NCBI RefSeq assembly: GCF_004365175.1
Contig: NZ_SOCE01000001.1
Coordinates: forward strand, 2,591,154 to 2,655,153
Direction of reading: 5' to 3'
DNA from: Kribbella voronezhensis
Lineage (GTDB): Bacteria > Actinomycetota > Actinomycetes > Propionibacteriales > Kribbellaceae
Length of the DNA stretch: 64,000 nucleotides
Shown here: piece after piece, positions 60,766 through 64,000 of the stretch
Layout: every line of letters starts with the position of its first letter
Numbering within the stretch: position 1 is the first letter of the stretch
Program-made: the position numbers and the translations under genes
Notes under the pieces: generated by a model
Seen by the model: only the letters and a program-made list of their open reading frames with translations
What the model was told of the DNA's origin: nothing
The model's database searches: none

Positions 60766-62010
60766 GTGCCTCGTTTCGTCGCCACCCGCCCTGACACCGG
60801 CCTGCTCTCGCTCCCGTGGGACATCCCGCTGGAGGACTGGCCGGAGGACCAGTTGGTCGCCCTGCCGCGCGGTATCTCGCGACACGTCGTCCGCTTCGTC
60901 CGGGTCAACGGCACCGTCTACGCGATCAAAGAGGTGATGGAACACCTCGCGATGCACGAGTACCGGCTGCTGCGGGATCTCGAACGACTCGACTCCCCCT
61001 CGGTCGAGCCCGTCGGCGTCATCACCGACCGGGTCGACCGCAACGGTGAACCGCTCGACTCGATCCTGGTCACCAAGCACCTGCAGTTCTCCCTCCCGTA
61101 CCGCGCGCTGTTCTCCAGCACGCTCCGGCCGGACACGGTCAACCGGCTGATCGACGCACTGGTCGCGCTGATCGTGCGGCTGCACCTGCTCGGGTTCTTC
61201 TGGGGCGACTGCTCGCTGTCGAACACGTTGTTCCGGCGCGACGCGGGCGCGTTCGCGGCGTACCTGGTGGATGCCGAGACCGGCGAGCTGCACCAGGACA
61301 TCTCCGACGGTCAGCGTGCGCACGACCTCTACACGGCCGAGATCAACCTGTTCGGCGAGCTGTCCGATCTGGAGGAGGGCGGCCTGCTCGACTCCGACAT
61401 CGATCCGCTGGAGACGATCCACTCGATCACCGCGCGGTACGAGGCGCTCTGGAAGGAACTGACCGCGCCGGAGGAGTTCCACACCGACGAGATGCACCGG
61501 CTGGACTCGCGGATCCGGCGGCTGAACGAGCTCGGCTTCGACGTCGCCGAGATCGACATCATCACCGACTGGGACGGCAGCCAGGTCCGGATCCAGCCGA
61601 AGGTCGTGGACGCCGGCCACCACAGCCGCCGGTTGCTGCGACTGACCGGACTGGATGTGGAGGAGAACCAGGCCCGCCGGCTGCTGAACGACCTCGACTC
61701 CTTCGCGGCCTCGACCGACCAGCAGAACGAGGACGAAGAGATCGTCGCGCACCAATGGCTGACCGACGTCTTCGAACCAGTGGTCCGCTCGGTCCCACGC
61801 GACCTGAACCGCAAACTGGAGCCCGCCGAGGTCTTCCACGAAGTCCTCGAACACCGCTGGTTCCTGTCCGAACAGGCCGGCCACGAGATCGACACGATGG
61901 AAGCGGCCCGCTCGTACGTCGACACCGTCCTCGCCGCCAAACCGGACGAGAAGCTCACCCTCCCGCCCCCGCCCCCACCCGGCAGCACAGTCGACCCCGA
62001 TCTCGACTGA
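60766..62010 (+). CDS. DUF4032 protein with kinase-like fold
   Basis: A 414-residue cytoplasmic protein starting at GTG 60766. The N-terminal half looks like a lipopolysaccharide-kinase-type fold: Tyr-Ala-Ile-Lys-Glu in a beta-strand, then His-Leu-Leu-Gly-Phe-Phe-Trp-Gly-Asp-Cys-Ser-Leu-Ser-Asn and Leu-Val-Asp-Ala-Glu-Thr-Gly, which parallel the catalytic and metal-binding loops of kinases. The second half is the DUF4032 region. The C-terminal tail is Pro-rich. The LacI operator nearby may or may not control it. The substrate is unknown. Confidence 0.75.
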   Translation: MPRFVATRPDTGLLSLPWDIPLEDWPEDQLVALPRGISRHVVRFVRVNGTVYAIKEVMEHLAMHEYRLLRDLERLDSPSVEPVGVITDRVDRNGEPLDSILVTKHLQFSLPYRALFSSTLRPDTVNRLIDALVALIVRLHLLGFFWGDCSLSNTLFRRDAGAFAAYLVDAETGELHQDISDGQRAHDLYTAEINLFGELSDLEEGGLLDSDIDPLETIHSITARYEALWKELTAPEEFHTDEMHRLDSRIRRLNELGFDVAEIDIITDWDGSQVRIQPKVVDAGHHSRRLLRLTGLDVEENQARRLLNDLDSFAASTDQQNEDEEIVAHQWLTDVFEPVVRSVPRDLNRKLEPAEVFHEVLEHRWFLSEQAGHEIDTMEAARSYVDTVLAAKPDEKLTLPPPPPPGSTVDPDLD

Positions 62011-62102
62011 CGCCGACCGACCCCGGCGGCTCCGTCCCCACCGCCTGGACCACCGCCCAACCGCCCACCACCACCGTCGGACCGGTCCGAGCTACGACCT
62101 GA

Positions 62103-62510
62103 TCAGCTTCCCGGCGCTGTCAGTGGCAACCCGAGGTCCTTCGCGGCACTCGACAAACGACGGTCGTAGGTGACGAAGGCTGTGAGGTCGTCTCCCAGTA
62201 CTGCGTCCGCGGTGGCGAGGTGGATCGCATCGACTGAGCGGAGATCGAGGTCGTCGAGGTCGTCGTAGGCGGCCGCCGTGGTTCGAACCACCTCGTCGAT
62301 CTCGTAGACCGCGATCCGGGCGAGCACGCCTGGGACTGCGGACAGCAGGGCCGGTTCAGTACGCCGTACAGCGCGCGGAAGCTCTACCTCGGCGAGCGCC
62401 GAGCAAACCAGCAACTCCTCCGGGCGTTCCGCGATCCAGTCGACGAGCGCATCCGACTCCACCTCGCGACGGACCAGTTTCACCAGCGCCGCCGTATCGA
62501 GGTAGATCAT
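62103..62510 (-). CDS. vapC: VapC-type PIN-domain toxin
   Basis: A 135-residue PIN-domain ribonuclease. The acidic metal site is Asp5 (Tyr-Leu-Asp-Thr), Glu41 or Glu43, Asp94 in Ser-Val-Asp-Ala-Ile-His, and Asp116 in Thr-Tyr-Asp-Arg-Arg. ATG 62510 overlaps the stop of the antitoxin gene. It forms a type II toxin-antitoxin pair that probably cuts tRNA or rRNA when free. Confidence 0.9.
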   Translation of the reverse strand: MIYLDTAALVKLVRREVESDALVDWIAERPEELLVCSALAEVELPRAVRRTEPALLSAVPGVLARIAVYEIDEVVRTTAAAYDDLDDLDLRSVDAIHLATADAVLGDDLTAFVTYDRRLSSAAKDLGLPLTAPGS

Positions 62511-62782
62511 CAGTACCGTTCCTCGTCCCGCGACTCTTCCAGCAACTCACCGGCTTGCCGGTCGGTGCGGATCTCACCTCGGGGATGCGGCATCGGGCCA
62601 CTGGTCCGCGGCATCCGGAGCTTGCCGGTTTCCAGCAGGCGCACCACCGGGGACGGTTTGGCGGGCAGCAGCCGCGCGATCACCGCGCCTCGCTCGGTGA
62701 TCTCGATCTCCTCACCCTGTTTCACCCGGGCCAGCACCTTGGCCGTCTCCTGGTTCAGCACCCTGACCGGAATCTCCGCCAT
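62510..62782 (-). CDS. vapB: VapB-type antitoxin (Phd/YefM-like)
   Basis: A 90-residue antitoxin starting at ATG 62782. Residues 1-45 form the Phd/YefM DNA-binding fold (Val-Arg-Val-Leu-Asn-Gln-Glu-Thr-Ala-Lys-Val-Leu-Ala-Arg-Val). The remainder is the charged toxin-neutralising tail. It precedes and overlaps the vapC gene and probably represses the pair's own promoter. Confidence 0.88.
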   Translation of the reverse strand: MAEIPVRVLNQETAKVLARVKQGEEIEITERGAVIARLLPAKPSPVVRLLETGKLRMPRTSGPMPHPRGEIRTDRQAGELLEESRDEERY

Positions 62783-62920
62783 GACAACACTGTAGTACAT
62801 ATTTGTCTGACACCTCCTGCGCAGCGAATCGCCTGGTCGATTCGGCAGAGAAGTTATCCGTCGAACAGAGCAGATGAGCCTTTGTCCACAGGGTTTTTCA
62901 GCTGTTCGAGGGCTCGTCGG

Positions 62921-63688
62921 TCAGCGGGGTGGCATGCGGAGGGCGCCGTCGAGGCGGATGACCTCGCCGTTGAGGAGTTGGTTGGAGACGATGTGGTCGA
63001 CGAGTGAGGCGTACTCCGCGGGGCGGCCGAGGCGGGCTGGGTGGGGGACCTGCTGTTCGAGGACCTTGCGGGCGTCTTCGGGGAGGCCGGCCAGCATCGG
63101 GGTCTCCATGGTGCCGGGGGCGATGGTGACGACGCGGATGCCCTTGTCGGCCAGGTCCCGGGCCGCGGTCAGGGTGAGGCCGACGATCCCGCCCTTGCTG
63201 GACGCGTACGCCGCCTGGCCGATCTGGCCGTCGTACGCCGCGATGGAGGCGGTCATCACCACGACGCCGCGGTCACCGTCCTCGTCCGGCTCGAGGGCGA
63301 TCATCCGCTCGGCGGCGAGCCGGAGCACGTTGAAGGTGCCGATCAGGTTGACCTCGATCACCTGCCGGAAAGTTGCCAGCGGCAACGGTCCCTTGCGGCC
63401 GACGACCCGGCCCGGCGTCGCGATCCCCGCGCAGGTGACGACCAGGCGCAGCGCACCCAGCTCGGCGGCCACGTCCAGCGCGGCGGCCACCGCGGCTTCG
63501 TCGGTCACATCGGTCGGCACGAAGCGCACCCGCGAGCCCAGCTCCTCGGCGATCGCCTTGCCCGCCGACGAGGGCAGGTCGCAGATCACCACGCCGGCGC
63601 CGGACGCGGCGAACCGGCGTACGGTCGCCTCTCCCAGGCCGGAGCCACCACCGGTGACGAGAGCGACATCGGACGGGCCAAGCTTCAT
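62921..63688 (-). CDS. Short-chain dehydrogenase (3-hydroxyacyl-CoA dehydrogenase-like)
   Basis: A 255-residue SDR with the NAD site Thr-Gly-Gly-Gly-Ser-Gly-Leu-Gly and active-site Tyr-Ala-Ser-Ser-Lys. Length and the C-terminal [13 protein letters not shown] fit type 2 3-hydroxyacyl-CoA dehydrogenases (HSD17B10-like). It overlaps the acyl-CoA dehydrogenase stop as ATGA, so both probably serve one branched-chain or fatty-acyl-CoA beta-oxidation route. Confidence 0.88.
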   Translation of the reverse strand: MKLGPSDVALVTGGGSGLGEATVRRFAASGAGVVICDLPSSAGKAIAEELGSRVRFVPTDVTDEAAVAAALDVAAELGALRLVVTCAGIATPGRVVGRKGPLPLATFRQVIEVNLIGTFNVLRLAAERMIALEPDEDGDRGVVVMTASIAAYDGQIGQAAYASSKGGIVGLTLTAARDLADKGIRVVTIAPGTMETPMLAGLPEDARKVLEQQVPHPARLGRPAEYASLVDHIVSNQLLNGEVIRLDGALRMPPR

Positions 63689-64000
63689 CGAACGCTCCTG
63701 AGAAGGTCGCGGCTGATCACGAGCCGCTGGATCTGGTTGGTTCCTTCGAAGATCTGGGTCACCTTCGCCTCGCGCATGTACCGCTCGGCCGGGAACTCCC
63801 GGGTGTAACCGTAGCCGCCGAGCACCTGGACGGCGTCCGTGGTCACCTTCATCGCCGCGTCCGTGCAGACCAGCTTGGCGATCGCCGCCTGTTGGGTGAA
63901 CGGCCGGCCGAGATCGCGGCGGCGAGCGGCCTGCAGGTACGTCGATCGTGCGGACTCGGTCGCCGCGGCCATGTCCGCGAGCAGGAACTGGAGGCCCTGG
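63685..64000 (-). CDS. Acyl-CoA dehydrogenase, C-terminal part (cut by window edge)
   Basis: The frame is open to the right window edge and encodes at least 104 residues of the C-terminal helical domain: [10 protein letters not shown], then [17 protein letters not shown]. That is the family hallmark for FAD-dependent acyl-CoA dehydrogenases. It is coupled to the SDR gene. Confidence 0.92.
   Translation of the reverse strand, partial: QGLQFLLADMAAATESARSTYLQAARRRDLGRPFTQQAAIAKLVCTDAAMKVTTDAVQVLGGYGYTREFPAERYMREAKVTQIFEGTNQIQRLVISRDLLRSVR

Overview
The window is chromosomal DNA of a high-GC Gram-positive actinomycete. Codons end mostly in G or C, GTG and TTG starts are common, neighbouring genes often overlap by ATGA or GTGA, and secreted proteins carry actinobacterial Tat or lipoprotein signals. 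The gene set (snapalysin-like protease, MsiK-type sugar ATPase, many sugar ABC and glycosidase loci, discoidin-tailed exoenzymes) and the frequent GTAC/AGTACTG words suggest a soil member of the Propionibacteriales, with Kribbella as my best guess. No rRNA, intact tRNA or CRISPR array was found.

Layout. 1-7.4 kb is an accessory region of visibly lower GC: an EcsC-like fragment cut by the window edge, a DUF6308-like gene, then on the minus strand a translationally coupled pair (PLD-fold protein plus a 589-residue protein of unknown family), followed by gene debris and a tRNA T-arm-like remnant. 7.5-10.7 kb holds a secreted InlB-repeat protein, two membrane proteins and a TetR regulator with paired operators. 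10.8-15.3 kb is a run of ANTAR protein, acetate-type transporter, molybdopterin oxidoreductase, four-helix protein and DUF2231 protein. 15.3-19.6 kb has a Tat-exported amidase and a beta-helix exoprotein. 19.6-25.4 kb is a ROK regulator facing a sugar ABC operon that has no ATPase gene.

25.4-29.0 kb is a reactive-sulfur module: a CstR-like repressor, DUF302 protein, rhodanese, MBL-rhodanese fusion, TauE-type exporter and a Cys-rich miniprotein, controlled from a divergent promoter with two C/G-tract palindromes. 29.4-32.5 kb is the most interesting locus: a 39-residue Cys-containing peptide, an E1/ThiF-like adenylyltransferase with an N-terminal PqqD-like domain, a PqqD-like/M50 membrane protease and a DUF3105 protein, all coupled. 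It reads as a compact RiPP pathway of a class I cannot name.

32.5-47.9 kb contains gamma-carbonic anhydrase, an MFS/GH1 sugar pair, a YbjQ-like protein, a penicillin-acylase-family enzyme, TetR, a SelA-like PLP enzyme, a DEAD-box helicase, SoxR, a snapalysin, a LacI regulator and an MsiK-type ATPase. That ATPase probably powers both orphan sugar importers in the window. 47.9-54.5 kb has an ABC-2 exporter and a CsoR-controlled copper operon. 54.6-60.7 kb is an alpha-glucoside-type locus (GH13, two permeases, binding protein, LacI). The right end has a DUF4032 kinase-like protein, a VapBC pair, an SDR and a truncated acyl-CoA dehydrogenase.
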